Positions 9,932-20,216 of a stretch of 64,000 nt of DNA are shown here, in pieces. Under the pieces are notes generated by a model. It had not been told where the DNA came from. It saw only the letters and a program-made list of their open reading frames with translations, and ran no database searches. The position numbers and the translations under genes were made by a program. Within the stretch, counting starts at the first letter, position 1. The number at the start of each line of letters is the position of its first letter. The stretch spans positions 1,922,001 to 1,986,000 of the forward strand of contig NZ_AP025492.1 of the NCBI RefSeq assembly GCF_024347515.1. The letters are read 5' to 3'. The stretch is from Vibrio gigantis (lineage in GTDB: Bacteria; Pseudomonadota; Gammaproteobacteria; Enterobacterales; Vibrionaceae).

Positions 9932-12900
9932 CTAAATAGTCATTTTCCATCTCGATATCACGACATACAAGCAAGGAACAATGAACAATACGATTGGCAC
10001 AGAGAATAGTAGGCCATAGCCTAAGGTTAATGCCATTGGCCCCATATACACATCTGCCCCGCCAATACCATAAGCCAAAGGTAACAAGCCAACGACTGTC
10101 GTTACAGAAGTCAATAAGATTGGCCTTAAACGAGTTTTTGCAGCTTGAATCACAGCTTGAGTGATCTCCATACCTTGGTCTCGTAAGTCATTAATTCTAA
10201 CTATCAACACCAAGGAGTTGTTGACCACTACCCCACACATACCAAGCGCACCGATTAAGGCGAATAACGAGATAGGCTGCATATGAAGAAATAGCGCCAT
10301 CAAAGAGGCGACCAAAGCAAAAGGGATAACTGAGATAACCAGTAACGGCTGAACCAACGAACCGAACATTATGGCTAGCACAAAGTAGATCCCGAGAATG
10401 GCGGATGGAAAAGCAACCACAATTCCCCCTAGTGCTTCTTCAGTTGCTTCCACTTCACCACCAATATCCAACATGACATCAGAGTTTATTTGACCTTTCA
10501 CGGCTTCCCATAGCTCATCTGTGATTTCATCAGGATCAAGCGCATTACCCTCTACTTGAGCGGTAACCAACACCTGTCGGTCGCCATTGAAATGCAAGAT
10601 GATACGTTCTGCTTGAGTATATCGTACGTGAGCCAATCGACTTAAAGGTACTTGAGTTCCGTCCGCGGTATAGATCTTGGTATTTCGCAATTTCTCAAGG
10701 TTACGGTAGCGTTCTGTTAATATGACTCGAAGCCCAACCTCTTCATCACCAATCCAAGTCGTCGACACCTTCTCGCCATCAAATGCTACGCGCAAGGTAG
10801 TCGCCAAATCATCTACAGTTAAACCATAGCGAGCGAGCCACTCGTATTGAGGTACAATTTCAAGCTGTTGATCTTTAAGCTCTTCATTGTTCGTCACGTT
10901 ACTCAGGCCGCTGTGTTGCCCCAACCACGCTTCAATCACTTGAACAGCATGATCACGAGACTCCTTGTTTTGACCAATCACACGTACTTCTACAGGCTCA
11001 CCGGGAGGTGCTCCACCCGCATCTACTGTAAATTTAATAAACGGGACAGAAGTAATCTCACTGAGCTTGTCGCTTAACTCGTCCGCGATAACGTCTGCGG
11101 TTCTCTCTCTATCTTCCGCATTGGTTAAATTAATTAGTCCTGTGCTTACTGGCGTCGAATAGGTCATTTCATAACTCAGCATTTCCGAATCAGGCAAAGC
11201 ACTAATCGCTTCCTCAACTTGACGATGTGCTGCTCGTACCTTATCCATTGGAGTGCCAGGTTTAACTTCTGTGTACACCTCTATGTATTTTGCCGCTTGA
11301 GCAGGAAAGAAATCTAACCTAAGTGTTGCAACTATAGCTCCGCTAGCTCCTAACATAAGCAACGCGAATAAAACGACTTTAAACTTGTGTTGCAACGCAC
11401 GAGTAAGAATCGCTTCATAACGAGTCACCACTTTATTGAACACATCTATCTTGCGAGTGTTTAAGTTTGGTTTTTTAAGAGCATCGGCTAAGTGAGCTGG
11501 CAACGTAACCGTGCACTCAAACCAAGAAAACGTCAGAGCCATAATGACAGTTAGAGGTATGACCGCAATCTCCATCCCTAGCTCTCCCGGAATAAAGAAG
11601 ATTGGGATAAACACGAGGATCGTAGTGGTTAAGCTTGCCAGAACTGGCTTATAGACTTTTAGCGTGCCCTCAATGGCGGCATCCAGTGGCGATGCACCTT
11701 TCTCTCTTTCGCTGTAAATACTTTCTGCAACGATTACCGAGTCATCGACAATAATACCGATAACGAGTAAGAGAGCAGCCAAGCTTATTGCATCTAAGGT
11801 CATCCCCATTCCAGGGATTAAAGCCAAGACGCCAAAAATACAGAAAGGAATAGAGACAGCGACCCAGAAAGCAACCTGACGCATCAGAGCCATACCCAAC
11901 ACGATTAATACGAGAACTAGACCTAAACCGCCGTTGCTCGCAACGATAGAGAACTTATCTTCCATGTCTTTAGCAAGGTTAATCGACGTATGAAAATCGA
12001 ACTTACCACCATGCTTTTCGCGTTCAATATCGAGTGTATCTAATACCGCACTAATAGCGGTGCGTACATCTGCGTTAGCCGTCTTAGTGATATTAAATAA
12101 AATCGCTTGTTGGTTGTTAATCATGCCGTATTCAGTGGCTTTCTCGAACCCATCAGTGACCGTTGCGATATCTTGAACTCGTACTAGCCCACCATCAGGC
12201 AGAACACGAATGATGGTGTCTTCTAGCTCTTTTGCACTGGTCACCTGCGTTAAGGTAACAAGACGATGCTCTGACTTCCACGATTCGACAACACCACCTG
12301 ATAACGATAAATTTCGACTGTTTACCGATGTCATAATGTCGTCAAACGTGAGGTTGTAGCGACTCGCTTTGCTTGGATCTACCTCAATCCAAAACTCTCG
12401 TTCACGAAAGCCAGACATAGTTGCAGTCCCAATACCTGATATCGATTTGATTCGTTTTTCAAGCTGACGGGCATACTGCTGAAGATCGCTGTAATTACCA
12501 GTTGTCGTTACACCAAAACGTAAGACTTCAAAGGACGAGGTGCTTTCCTGGAGAACAAGCGGAGGGTCTGAGATATCTTTCGGTAACCCACTGACTCGAT
12601 CAACCGCTTGCTGAATTTTACGTACTACATCTGCGATATCAGCATCTTCAGCGACCTCCAGTAAAATCAGTGAAGTCCCCTCTGTTGATTCCGATGTCAT
12701 TTCGCGGATGTTTTGCACCCCACGCAGCTCTTTTTCAATTTTATTGGTAATGTTCAGTTCAATGTCTTGCGGTGAAGCACCTGGATAATGGGTAACAATC
12801 TCAACTTCTGGAAAGGCCACTTCTGGGTCTTCTTGCATCTTAATAATGCTCAATGAAGCAATACCTACCGCAAAAACCATCATTGTAATTACCCGAGCCA

Positions 12901-12940
12901 AAAAGCCTCGAGCCGCAAAGTAGCTAATAATATGTCTCAT
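9932..12940 (-). CDS. RND family efflux pump inner-membrane transporter
   Basis: 1002 residues with the full RND layout: N-terminal helix (ARGFLARVITMMVFAVGIAS), a large periplasmic loop, TM2-6 with LVIGIIVDDSVIVAESIYSE (the proton-relay acidic pair of TM4), a second periplasmic loop and TM8-12 ending LFSVPIVLFIVPCLYVVISR. The AcrB/MexF-like family exports drugs, bile salts or dyes using proton flow. Asn and Thr replace some usual residues in the TM10 region (GALGMCGVVVNNSLVLIVR), typical of the smaller, non-AcrB RND subclass. AAGGAG for this gene overlaps the stop of the adaptor gene 10 bases upstream, so the two are coupled. No outer-membrane channel gene is adjacent; a TolC elsewhere is presumed. 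Confidence 0.92.
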   Translation of the reverse strand: MRHIISYFAARGFLARVITMMVFAVGIASLSIIKMQEDPEVAFPEVEIVTHYPGASPQDIELNITNKIEKELRGVQNIREMTSESTEGTSLILLEVAEDADIADVVRKIQQAVDRVSGLPKDISDPPLVLQESTSSFEVLRFGVTTTGNYSDLQQYARQLEKRIKSISGIGTATMSGFREREFWIEVDPSKASRYNLTFDDIMTSVNSRNLSLSGGVVESWKSEHRLVTLTQVTSAKELEDTIIRVLPDGGLVRVQDIATVTDGFEKATEYGMINNQQAILFNITKTANADVRTAISAVLDTLDIEREKHGGKFDFHTSINLAKDMEDKFSIVASNGGLGLVLVLIVLGMALMRQVAFWVAVSIPFCIFGVLALIPGMGMTLDAISLAALLLVIGIIVDDSVIVAESIYSEREKGASPLDAAIEGTLKVYKPVLASLTTTILVFIPIFFIPGELGMEIAVIPLTVIMALTFSWFECTVTLPAHLADALKKPNLNTRKIDVFNKVVTRYEAILTRALQHKFKVVLFALLMLGASGAIVATLRLDFFPAQAAKYIEVYTEVKPGTPMDKVRAAHRQVEEAISALPDSEMLSYEMTYSTPVSTGLINLTNAEDRERTADVIADELSDKLSEITSVPFIKFTVDAGGAPPGEPVEVRVIGQNKESRDHAVQVIEAWLGQHSGLSNVTNNEELKDQQLEIVPQYEWLARYGLTVDDLATTLRVAFDGEKVSTTWIGDEEVGLRVILTERYRNLEKLRNTKIYTADGTQVPLSRLAHVRYTQAERIILHFNGDRQVLVTAQVEGNALDPDEITDELWEAVKGQINSDVMLDIGGEVEATEEALGGIVVAFPSAILGIYFVLAIMFGSLVQPLLVISVIPFALVASLMALFLHMQPISLFALIGALGMCGVVVNNSLVLIVRINDLRDQGMEITQAVIQAAKTRLRPILLTSVTTVVGLLPLAYGIGGADVYMGPMALTLGYGLLFSVPIVLFIVPCLYVVISRWKMTI

Positions 12941-12950
12941 CGACTACTCC

Positions 12951-13715
12951 TTAGTTGAGTGTACTTGCATGCAGGGACATCCCCGGCTTAATAAGGCTAT
13001 CTTCGTTTGGAATTTCAATATCGATTGGGTAAGCCATTAAACCTTGGTCGAGATTGATACCAATACGTTTTATATTTGCTCTAACTTTAATCTCAGGATT
13101 AACGTCACTCCACAAATTCAGCTCCTGCCCAACAGATAATTCAGCCAGATCGTGCTCGCTAGCCAATAAACGAACAATGATATTGTTAACGTCTGCAACG
13201 CTATAAAGTAGATTTCCTTTCTCAACCCATGAGCCTTGCTCTACATTGCGTTTCACAACGTAGCCGTTTATCTCAGAATTGATTTGGGTGTGCGTAAAGT
13301 TGTCGGTGGCTTTTTCTAGGTCTATCTGTGCCAATTTGACACGGGCTTTTGCCGCTTGAAGGTCAGCTAAGGCGATATCGAGCTCGTGCTGCGACAAGCT
13401 CTTTTTCGCTTTTAGTTCTTTATAACGAGTGTAGATACTGCTTTTGATTTTTAGGTCAGCTTTAACCAATTCCAAATTTGCTTGTTGACGACGGACTTCC
13501 AATTTGAAATCACTATCTTCAAGGATAATTAAAGATTGTCCTTGTTGAATCGGCTCGCCAAGTTGAAATGGATGGCTCTCTACAACACCGCTAACCTGTG
13601 CCACAACATCTTGAGATTGTTGTGCGATCGCGTGCCCAATTAAGTCAACGGCGAATGCACTACCGCTTTGAAAAGATATGGCCGCCATAGCCGACAGCAC
13701 TGCTAGTTTTTTCAT
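12951..13715 (-). CDS. RND efflux periplasmic adaptor (membrane fusion protein)
   Basis: 254 residues with a signal peptide (to about residue 22, GSAFA). It has a lipoyl half-motif at VVAQVSGVVESHPFQLGEPI, a short helical hairpin (about 70-135, rich in Lys, Leu, Ala), the second lipoyl half (INGYVVKRNVEQGSWVEKG) and a beta-barrel domain. The sequence stops soon after the barrel, so it is much shorter than AcrA/MexA (about 380-400) and seems to lack most of the membrane-proximal domain. No lipobox cysteine is present. GGAG lies eight bases before the start. It is first in an operon with the RND pump. Confidence 0.88.
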   Translation of the reverse strand: MKKLAVLSAMAAISFQSGSAFAVDLIGHAIAQQSQDVVAQVSGVVESHPFQLGEPIQQGQSLIILEDSDFKLEVRRQQANLELVKADLKIKSSIYTRYKELKAKKSLSQHELDIALADLQAAKARVKLAQIDLEKATDNFTHTQINSEINGYVVKRNVEQGSWVEKGNLLYSVADVNNIIVRLLASEHDLAELSVGQELNLWSDVNPEIKVRANIKRIGINLDQGLMAYPIDIEIPNEDSLIKPGMSLHASTLN

Positions 13716-14072
13716 ATTTTTATCTCCGACAGAGTCTATTTATAGTCAGAGTAAAATGATTGGCGTGAATATTTTGTATAGTAATCTTTGGTTGAAAAGA
13801 GACTTAACATATTGATATTTAAGTCAGTGAGCACAGCCATCCACTTATCTTTAATATTCACATTTAGTGAATTTAACGATGTCTAATCTACTGGCTTAAC
13901 ACATTTACAGGAAACACAATGAAATAACGACTGTTTGAGTGATGGCATAACCATTTATCAAAATACCGTATTACATTTTAACAACACGATGCTATGTTTA
14001 GACATGGTATAGAAACCTATAAATGACGATATTAAACAATGATATAACTATAAATAAAGGTTGGCTTTGACC
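13716..14072. other. Divergent promoter region
   Basis: 357 AT-rich bases between the divergent efflux operon and the HD-GYP gene. It must hold both promoters. I see no repeat, hairpin or recognisable operator. Confidence 0.5.
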
Positions 14073-15221
14073 ATGTTTGACTACTCCCAAATCAGCAGAG
14101 TAGCCGCCCAAGATAAAGATATTATCAGCATCGTTGATGATCTCTTTCGGCTAGCTCGCGAACATTACCCCATATTATCTCGGCTTTCGGTCGTGCTGTG
14201 CAGTGAAAACAGAGCATCAAATTACTTTGTGTCAGACACTCTGTGCCAAGAAGCGCAACACCGCTATATCGAACAAGAACTTAAGCCAGAATCGGCTTTA
14301 TCTCGAATGGCAGAATCTTTAGATACTCGAATCATCAACGACCTCACCACGATAAGCCCGACCAAACAAATATCTCACCTACTCGAACTCGGCCACCAAA
14401 GCAGTTACACAACGCCTATTCATCATCAAGAAAGTAATCTTGGGTTTGTGTTTATCAATGCTTCATCAACGGGATTTTTTGCGAACCAGCATATTCAATG
14501 TGATATCGCCTATCTCACTCAAGTAATCTCCAGTCTTTTCGTTCAATGGTTTGAGCGGCAGCGTCACTTTCAATCCTCTTTAGCGATCGCTTTAAATATG
14601 GGTCATGCTCGAGACCCAGAAACCAAAGAACACCTGATTCGAATGGGTAAATACAGTGAACAAATTGCTCGCACTCTATCGCACACAAGAAGAGACATTA
14701 CACACCAATTCATTCATCGAATTCGGCTGTACGCGCCCTTTCACGACATAGGAAAATATCGAATACCAGATAAGGTGTTATTCAGTAGCGCGCGCTTCAA
14801 TGAAGAAGAAAGAGCCATCATGAACAACCACACCTTATATGGCGAAGAAATGATTGACGATGTCGTGGCTCTGTCGCATTGCAGTTCTATGTGTTCTGAC
14901 GAAATACAGTTCATAAAGAATATCGTGCGTCATCATCATGAACGGTTTGATGGCACAGGGTTACCCGACGCTTTGAGTAACACAGCAATACCACTAGAAG
15001 CGAGAATCGTGACGTTAGCCGATGTGTTTGATGCACTGATGAGTAAAAGAGCCTACAAGCACGCGTGGACACTCGATGAAGTGATGGAATACATTGAAGA
15101 ACAGAACGGTTCAATGTTCGACCCAGAATGTGTTGAGGCCCTTAAACAGAACCTAGACGACTTTATGGCAATTCGGGAGCAATACAACGACGATGCTCAG
15201 TCGCAGGTCATGATGGCTTGA
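14073..15221 (+). CDS. HD-GYP-like phosphodiesterase with changed GYP motif
   Basis: 382 residues from the ATG at 14073 (AAGG at 14057-14060); a TTG at 14061 is less likely because it abuts that ribosome binding site. Residues 1-160 look like a GAF-type sensor. The C-terminal half has the HD motif FHDIGKYRIPDK and the second metal site HHHERFDGTGLP, where the signature tyrosine of GYP is leucine. Metal ligands seem intact (HD, HH, D), so it may still hydrolyse c-di-GMP or be an altered version. The C-terminus strongly resembles the partial protein at the left edge (IPL-ARIV--ADVFDAL), so the two are paralogues. Single gene followed by a terminator. Confidence 0.88.
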   Translation: MFDYSQISRVAAQDKDIISIVDDLFRLAREHYPILSRLSVVLCSENRASNYFVSDTLCQEAQHRYIEQELKPESALSRMAESLDTRIINDLTTISPTKQISHLLELGHQSSYTTPIHHQESNLGFVFINASSTGFFANQHIQCDIAYLTQVISSLFVQWFERQRHFQSSLAIALNMGHARDPETKEHLIRMGKYSEQIARTLSHTRRDITHQFIHRIRLYAPFHDIGKYRIPDKVLFSSARFNEEERAIMNNHTLYGEEMIDDVVALSHCSSMCSDEIQFIKNIVRHHHERFDGTGLPDALSNTAIPLEARIVTLADVFDALMSKRAYKHAWTLDEVMEYIEEQNGSMFDPECVEALKQNLDDFMAIREQYNDDAQSQVMMA

Positions 15222-15266
15222 GCTATAACTTCTTAGTTCTGTCGGTCCAAGAAAACGCAAACCAAT

Positions 15267-15296
15267 AAAAAAGGATGCCACTGAGGCATCCTTTTT
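15267..15296. terminator. Bidirectional terminator
   Basis: AAAAAAGGATGCC / GGCATCCTTTTT hairpin with a 5-base loop, between the convergent HD-GYP gene and gnd. It ends both transcripts. Confidence 0.92.
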
Positions 15297-15347
15297 CTAT
15301 TTTCAGCTTACAGAACAAAAACGTTCTTTACTGATTCTAACTAACGA

Positions 15348-16796
15348 TTATACGTCGTAAGTTGTAGAAGCAGTGTCACCGCCTGTACCAGTCCAGTTTG
15401 TGTGGAAGAATTCACCACGTGGACGGTCAGTACGCTCATAAGTGTGAGCACCGAAGTAGTCACGCTGAGCTTGTAGAAGGTTAGCTGGCAGACGAGCTGT
15501 TGTGTAACCGTCTAAGAACGAAAGTGCAGAGATAGTACATGGCATTGGGATACCAGCCTCTAGCGACTTCGCAGAAACCTTACGCCACGCTACTAGGCTG
15601 CTTTGTAGGATGTTCTTGAAGTACTCATCAGAGCCTAGGAATGCGATATCTGGGTTCGCTTCGTATGCATCACGGATGTTGCCTAGGAAAGCAGAACGGA
15701 TGATACAACCGCCACGCCACATTAGAGCAACGTTACCGTAGTTTAGATCCCAACCATTTTCGTTCGACGCTTCACGCATAAGCATGAAACCTTGAGCGTA
15801 AGAGATGATCTTAGAAGCCAGTAGAGCTTGACGTAATGCGTCAACCCATTCTTGCTTATCGCCTTCAACTGGAGTGATTGTCTTCTCAAACAAAGCTTCA
15901 GCTTCAACACGTTGGTCTTTAAGAGCAGACAGGCAACGAGAGAATACAGACTCAGAGATCAGTGTTAGAGGAATACCTAGGTCTAGTGCGTTGATACCCG
16001 TCCATTTACCAGTACCTTTTTGGCCTGCAGTGTCTAGGATCTTCTCAACTAGCGCTTCACCGTCTTCATCTTTGTAGCCAAGGATGTCTGCAGTGATTTC
16101 AACTAGGTAGCTGTCTAGCTCAGTCTTGTTCCAGTCAGCGAATACTGCTTGCATCTCGTCAGCAGACATACCTAGGCCATCTTTCATGAATTGGTATGCT
16201 TCAGTGATAAGCTGCATGTCACCGTATTCGATGCCGTTGTGTACCATCTTAACGAAGTGACCAGCACCATCGTTACCAACCCAGTCACAACAAGGCTCAC
16301 CAGCGTCAGTTTTTGCAGAGATACCTTGGAAGATTGGCTTAACCGCTTCCCAAGCTTCAGCCGCGCCGCCTGGCATGATTGAAGGACCGAAACGAGCACC
16401 TTCTTCGCCACCAGATACGCCAGTACCGATGAAGTGGATGCCTTTCTCACGACAATGCGCTACACGACGGTTAGTATCTGGGTAGTTAGTGTTACCACCA
16501 TCAATGATGATGTCGCCTTCGTCTAGAAGTGGGATCAGGTTTTCGATGAACGTGTCTACAACGTCACCAGCACGAACCATAAGCATCACTTTACGTGGCG
16601 CTTCTAGCTTCTCAACTAGCTCTTCTAGAGAGTAAGCACCAACAATGTTAGTACCTTTAGCTGGACCTTCTAGGAACTCGTCTACTTTCGCAGCAGTACG
16701 GTTGTGAGCCACAACTTTGAAGCCGTGGTCGTTCATGTTTAGGATAAGGTTCTGACCCATTACTGCTAGGCCAATTACACCGATATCACCTTTCAT
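15348..16796 (-). CDS. gnd: 6-phosphogluconate dehydrogenase, decarboxylating
   Basis: 482 residues, the normal length. The N-terminal NADP-binding fold has GVIGLAVMGQNLILNMNDHG with the NRT (residues 32-34) that favours NADP. Substrate residues are in TGVSGGEEGARFGPSIMPGG, and the catalytic lysine is in GHFVKMVHNGIEYGDMQL. The enzyme turns 6-phosphogluconate into ribulose 5-phosphate and CO2 with NADPH formation, third step of the oxidative pentose phosphate pathway. AAGGAG lies nine bases before the ATG. It is last of zwf-pgl-gnd, 29 bases after pgl. Confidence 0.98.
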   Translation of the reverse strand: MKGDIGVIGLAVMGQNLILNMNDHGFKVVAHNRTAAKVDEFLEGPAKGTNIVGAYSLEELVEKLEAPRKVMLMVRAGDVVDTFIENLIPLLDEGDIIIDGGNTNYPDTNRRVAHCREKGIHFIGTGVSGGEEGARFGPSIMPGGAAEAWEAVKPIFQGISAKTDAGEPCCDWVGNDGAGHFVKMVHNGIEYGDMQLITEAYQFMKDGLGMSADEMQAVFADWNKTELDSYLVEITADILGYKDEDGEALVEKILDTAGQKGTGKWTGINALDLGIPLTLISESVFSRCLSALKDQRVEAEALFEKTITPVEGDKQEWVDALRQALLASKIISYAQGFMLMREASNENGWDLNYGNVALMWRGGCIIRSAFLGNIRDAYEANPDIAFLGSDEYFKNILQSSLVAWRKVSAKSLEAGIPMPCTISALSFLDGYTTARLPANLLQAQRDYFGAHTYERTDRPRGEFFHTNWTGTGGDTASTTYDV

Positions 16797-16825
16797 TATT
16801 TATATCTCCTTGCGGCTATTCGCAC

Positions 16826-17542
16826 TTATGCGATAGCACTTGCTGCATTTGAATCTAGGAACCACTCTGTTTCGCCAGTTTTAGACTGGATTTTCGCTGC
16901 CGGATAAGGCAACTCTGAAGCAGGAGTAGTATGAATTTCTTTAACGATCTCAACTTTACCTGCACCCAGTACTAGGTAGCTGATTCGTTTTGCTGCTTCT
17001 AAAACTTTTGCTGTTTTAGAAACACGGATTTGACCAGACTCAGGGTGAGAAGCCAGTACAGATAGGTTCTCATCTTGGTAGTTTGTTGCACCCGGGAATA
17101 GTGAAGCCGTGTGGCCGTCAGCGCCAACACCGAGCAGAATCCAATCGAAAACAGGCGTGCCATTTTCACAAGGAATCACATCAGCCATCTCTTTAGCAAA
17201 GCGCTCAGCTTCTGCTTTAGGCTCATCTTCACCACGAATACGGTGGATGTTCTCAGCAGGAAGGTTTACTTGAGAGAATAGAAGTGCGTTCGCTTCACCG
17301 AAGTTGCTTTCAGCGTCGTCTGGTGCAACGCAACGTTCGTCGCCCCACCAGAAATGAAGGTTATTCCATTGGATACCTTCTGCGTATGGCGCCTGTGCCA
17401 ACAGTTTGAATAGCATTTTTGGCGTGCTGCCACCTGAAAGTGAAATATGAACAGGTTTGCCCTGCTCACTGTACGCTTTCATTTCATTTGCTAGGGTTTC
17501 AACAACCAATTCTGGCGTTGCAAAGATCTTGTGGTTGATCAT
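16826..17542 (-). CDS. pgl: 6-phosphogluconolactonase
   Basis: 238 residues, DevB/SOL type. Family motifs visible are the phosphate-binding [15 protein letters not shown] near residue 40, [20 protein letters not shown], and [16 protein letters not shown], which contains the catalytic His region. It hydrolyses 6-phosphogluconolactone, second step of the oxidative pentose phosphate pathway, in the cytosol. Its ATG overlaps the zwf stop by four bases (ATGA), so translation is coupled, and gnd follows. Confidence 0.97.
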   Translation of the reverse strand: MINHKIFATPELVVETLANEMKAYSEQGKPVHISLSGGSTPKMLFKLLAQAPYAEGIQWNNLHFWWGDERCVAPDDAESNFGEANALLFSQVNLPAENIHRIRGEDEPKAEAERFAKEMADVIPCENGTPVFDWILLGVGADGHTASLFPGATNYQDENLSVLASHPESGQIRVSKTAKVLEAAKRISYLVLGAGKVEIVKEIHTTPASELPYPAAKIQSKTGETEWFLDSNAASAIA

Positions 17543-19041
17543 AGTTCGCAGTAATCCGTGTCTGTTAGGTTTTTACATGGGAAACGCCATGCACGGCCAC
17601 CACGCTGAAGAAGCTCATCCGCTTCTTGCGGGCCCCAAGTACCACAAGCATAGCCAAACAGTGCTTGAGGATCTTGTTTAAAGTCTAAGATTGGTTGAAC
17701 GTACTTCCAACATGCTTCTACCGCATCGGTACGTGCAAACAGAGTCGCATCACCGTTTAGTGCATCAAGAAGAAGACGCTCATAAGCCGTTAGCATTTGA
17801 GTTTCAGGCAAGTCAGAGTAAGAGAAGTTCATCTTAACTTCTTTTGCTTTAAATCCTGCACCAGGCTCTTTCAAGCCAAAGCTCATCTGAATACCTTCAT
17901 CCGGTTGGATACGGATAATCAGTTTGTTTTCAGGTGCATCTTGACCAAATACTGGGTGCGGTGTGTTCTTAAAGTGAATCACGATTTCCGTTACGCGTGT
18001 TGGTAAACGTTTACCCGTACGCACGTAGAACGGAACGCCATTCCAACGCCAGTTGTTGATGTGTGCTTTCAAGCCGATGTAAGTCTCGGTGCGAGAATCG
18101 TCGGCAACACCGTGCTCTTCACGGTAGCCTAGCAAATGCTGGCCACGAACGTCAGAAGCTGTGTACTGACCAAGAACGAGATCGTTACGAAGATCTTCTT
18201 CCTCAAGAGGCTTCAGACACTGAAGTACTTTAACCACTTCGTCACGAATAGAGTCAGCGTTAATTTGTGCTGGTGGCTCCATGCCCACCATTGCTAACAC
18301 TTGTAGCAAGTGGTTTTGGAACATATCACGAACTGCGCCAGAACCATCGTAGTAACCGCCACGTTCTTCCACACCAAGGAACTCAGCGCCTGTGATTTCA
18401 ACGTAATCAATGAAGTTACGGTTCCATAGTGGTTCAAACATCGCGTTTGAGAAACGAAGCACTAGAAGGTTTTGAACCGTTTCTTTACCAAGGTAATGGT
18501 CGATACGGTAGATCTGGTGTTCTTGGAAGTGATGATGGATCTCTTCATCTAACGCTTGAGCAGAAGCTAAGTCGTAACCAAATGGTTTCTCGATGATCAG
18601 ACGGCGCCAGCCGTTAGATTCATCGTTAAGGCCATGCGCAGCAAGGTTTGCTGGGATAACACCGTACAGACTTGGCGGCGTTGCCAAGTAGAACAAAGTG
18701 TTATGGTTTTCGAATTGGTAGTCTTGTTCAAGCTTGTCTAGACGTTGTGCTAAACGAGCATAGTCGTCTACATCTGAAGTGTTGATCGCTTGGTAATGCA
18801 GATGTTCAATAAATGCATTCAGCGTCTCTGGTTCAGTTTTTTCCATTTCCTGAAGAGACTTCTTCAGCTTCTCACGGTAAGACTCATCGCTGTACTCAGT
18901 ACGGCTCACTCCAAGAATCGCAAAGGATTCTGGTAGTTGATTGCTAGCATACAGGTGGTATAGAGCAGGAATTAACTTGCGGTAAGTTAGATCTCCCGAC
19001 GCACCAAAAATAACGATGCTGCTGTTTTCAGGTATTACCAT
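17539..19041 (-). CDS. zwf: Glucose-6-phosphate 1-dehydrogenase
   Basis: 500 residues from the second of two adjacent ATG codons (19041), chosen because AGGA lies about eight bases before it; an open extension to 19095 would add residues not seen in the family. The NADP fold [18 protein letters not shown] is at the start, the substrate-binding [13 protein letters not shown] near 165, and the signature [15 protein letters not shown] with catalytic His near 180. It oxidises glucose 6-phosphate to the lactone and produces NADPH. It is first in the zwf-pgl-gnd operon. Confidence 0.97.
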   Translation of the reverse strand: MVIPENSSIVIFGASGDLTYRKLIPALYHLYASNQLPESFAILGVSRTEYSDESYREKLKKSLQEMEKTEPETLNAFIEHLHYQAINTSDVDDYARLAQRLDKLEQDYQFENHNTLFYLATPPSLYGVIPANLAAHGLNDESNGWRRLIIEKPFGYDLASAQALDEEIHHHFQEHQIYRIDHYLGKETVQNLLVLRFSNAMFEPLWNRNFIDYVEITGAEFLGVEERGGYYDGSGAVRDMFQNHLLQVLAMVGMEPPAQINADSIRDEVVKVLQCLKPLEEEDLRNDLVLGQYTASDVRGQHLLGYREEHGVADDSRTETYIGLKAHINNWRWNGVPFYVRTGKRLPTRVTEIVIHFKNTPHPVFGQDAPENKLIIRIQPDEGIQMSFGLKEPGAGFKAKEVKMNFSYSDLPETQMLTAYERLLLDALNGDATLFARTDAVEACWKYVQPILDFKQDPQALFGYACGTWGPQEADELLQRGGRAWRFPCKNLTDTDYCEL

Positions 19042-19451
19042 CATCTTTCCTATAAAAACAAGGTTTTTAGTATTCGCCAAAGGTATCAGCGACATACGAA
19101 AATAGATAATAGGTCTTAACTATTACATCAATAGTAAGCGCCTATTAAATTTGAGAATGCGTTTGGTAAACGAGGGTGAAAGCTATCACCTCTATTCGGG
19201 ACAGTATTGTCTATGACTATTTGATTTACATCAACCACTGTGAAAGCAATCGATTAAATATTAACTTATTTCGAACAAATTCTAATCGATAGTTCAGTTC
19301 ATTTAGCTCTAGGGAGAAACAAATCGGCATTCTCAAACATTGTAGCCAAGAAAGAACGGTATCTGGTCGGTGGAGTGTGCAATAGAAAACAGAGAGGTAG
19401 GTAAAACCAGCTTATTCAACTGGCTTTATATTTATTTTGACAGTGTCGTGT
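19042..19451. promoter_or_regulatory. zwf upstream region
   Basis: About 410 bases without a gene. The left end carries the terminator of the response regulator (19402-19428) and the rest must hold the zwf promoter on the minus strand. I cannot assign a clear promoter or operator. Confidence 0.4.
19402..19428 (-). terminator. Terminator of the CitA/CitB-type operon
   Basis: AAAGCCAG / CTGGTTTT stem read on the minus strand, 24 bases after the response regulator stop. Confidence 0.65.
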
Positions 19452-20147
19452 TTATCTTTGCGCTTTGTTGTAGCAGCGCTCCGGGCGACCGACGGTACCG
19501 TAATTTAAGTCCGCGACTAACTCACCAGTCGTAATCAAAAATTCCAAATAGCGCCTAGCGGTGGTTCTGCTTGCACCAATTCGTTCACCGGCTTCATCAG
19601 CAGTAATGTTGACGGCATCAGCTTGTCGAAAAATGGCTCTGATCTTATCCAACGTCACGCCATCAATCCCTTTAGGTAAGGTTGATACCTTGCCTGAGTT
19701 CGCTTTAGCATTAGCTTGCAGCATCTTATCAACCAAACCTTGGTTCAAATCAGACACACTTTCAAACTCTTGCTGTTGCGATTGGTACTTTTTCAGTGCC
19801 GCTTCCAAACGAGGAAACATTACCGGTTTCAATAGATAGTCGACCACTCCACCGCGCATTGCTTGTTGCAGAGTATCCACATCTCGAGCAGCAGTAATCA
19901 AGATAACATCACAGCCTTGATTGCTTCCGCGAACGTGATTAAGAATATCAAGCCCACACCCGTCCGGAAGATACACATCTAATAGCACCAAATCAGGTTT
20001 TAAGATGTCTAGCTGCATGAGTGCTTCAGACTGTGTGGTGGCAATTCCGACCACGTCAAAGCCACCCATCTGCTCCAAATAACGATGATGAAGCTCTGCA
20101 ATCGCAATATCATCTTCAATGACCATGACTCTCGTGATTGCGTTCAT
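19452..20147 (-). CDS. CitB/DcuR family response regulator
   Basis: 231 residues. The receiver domain (1-125) has the acidic pocket EDD at 11-13, phospho-acceptor Asp57 in LLDVYLPDG, and Lys in YLLKPV. The C-terminal part (about 155-225) is a helix-turn-helix typical of the CitB/DcuR class (ITADEAGERIGASRTTARRYLEFL), which binds promoters of carboxylate uptake genes. The gene is 69 bases downstream of its sensor kinase on the same strand. No carboxylate operon is adjacent; the tctCBA operon 12 kb away is a possible target (inference). Confidence 0.9.
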   Translation of the reverse strand: MNAITRVMVIEDDIAIAELHHRYLEQMGGFDVVGIATTQSEALMQLDILKPDLVLLDVYLPDGCGLDILNHVRGSNQGCDVILITAARDVDTLQQAMRGGVVDYLLKPVMFPRLEAALKKYQSQQQEFESVSDLNQGLVDKMLQANAKANSGKVSTLPKGIDGVTLDKIRAIFRQADAVNITADEAGERIGASRTTARRYLEFLITTGELVADLNYGTVGRPERCYNKAQR

Positions 20148-20216
20148 TTATGTTCTTCCTTTAACCATGCTTTTTCCGTCACGATGACCTTCATAAGATC
20201 GCTTCGTGCTTAATTA

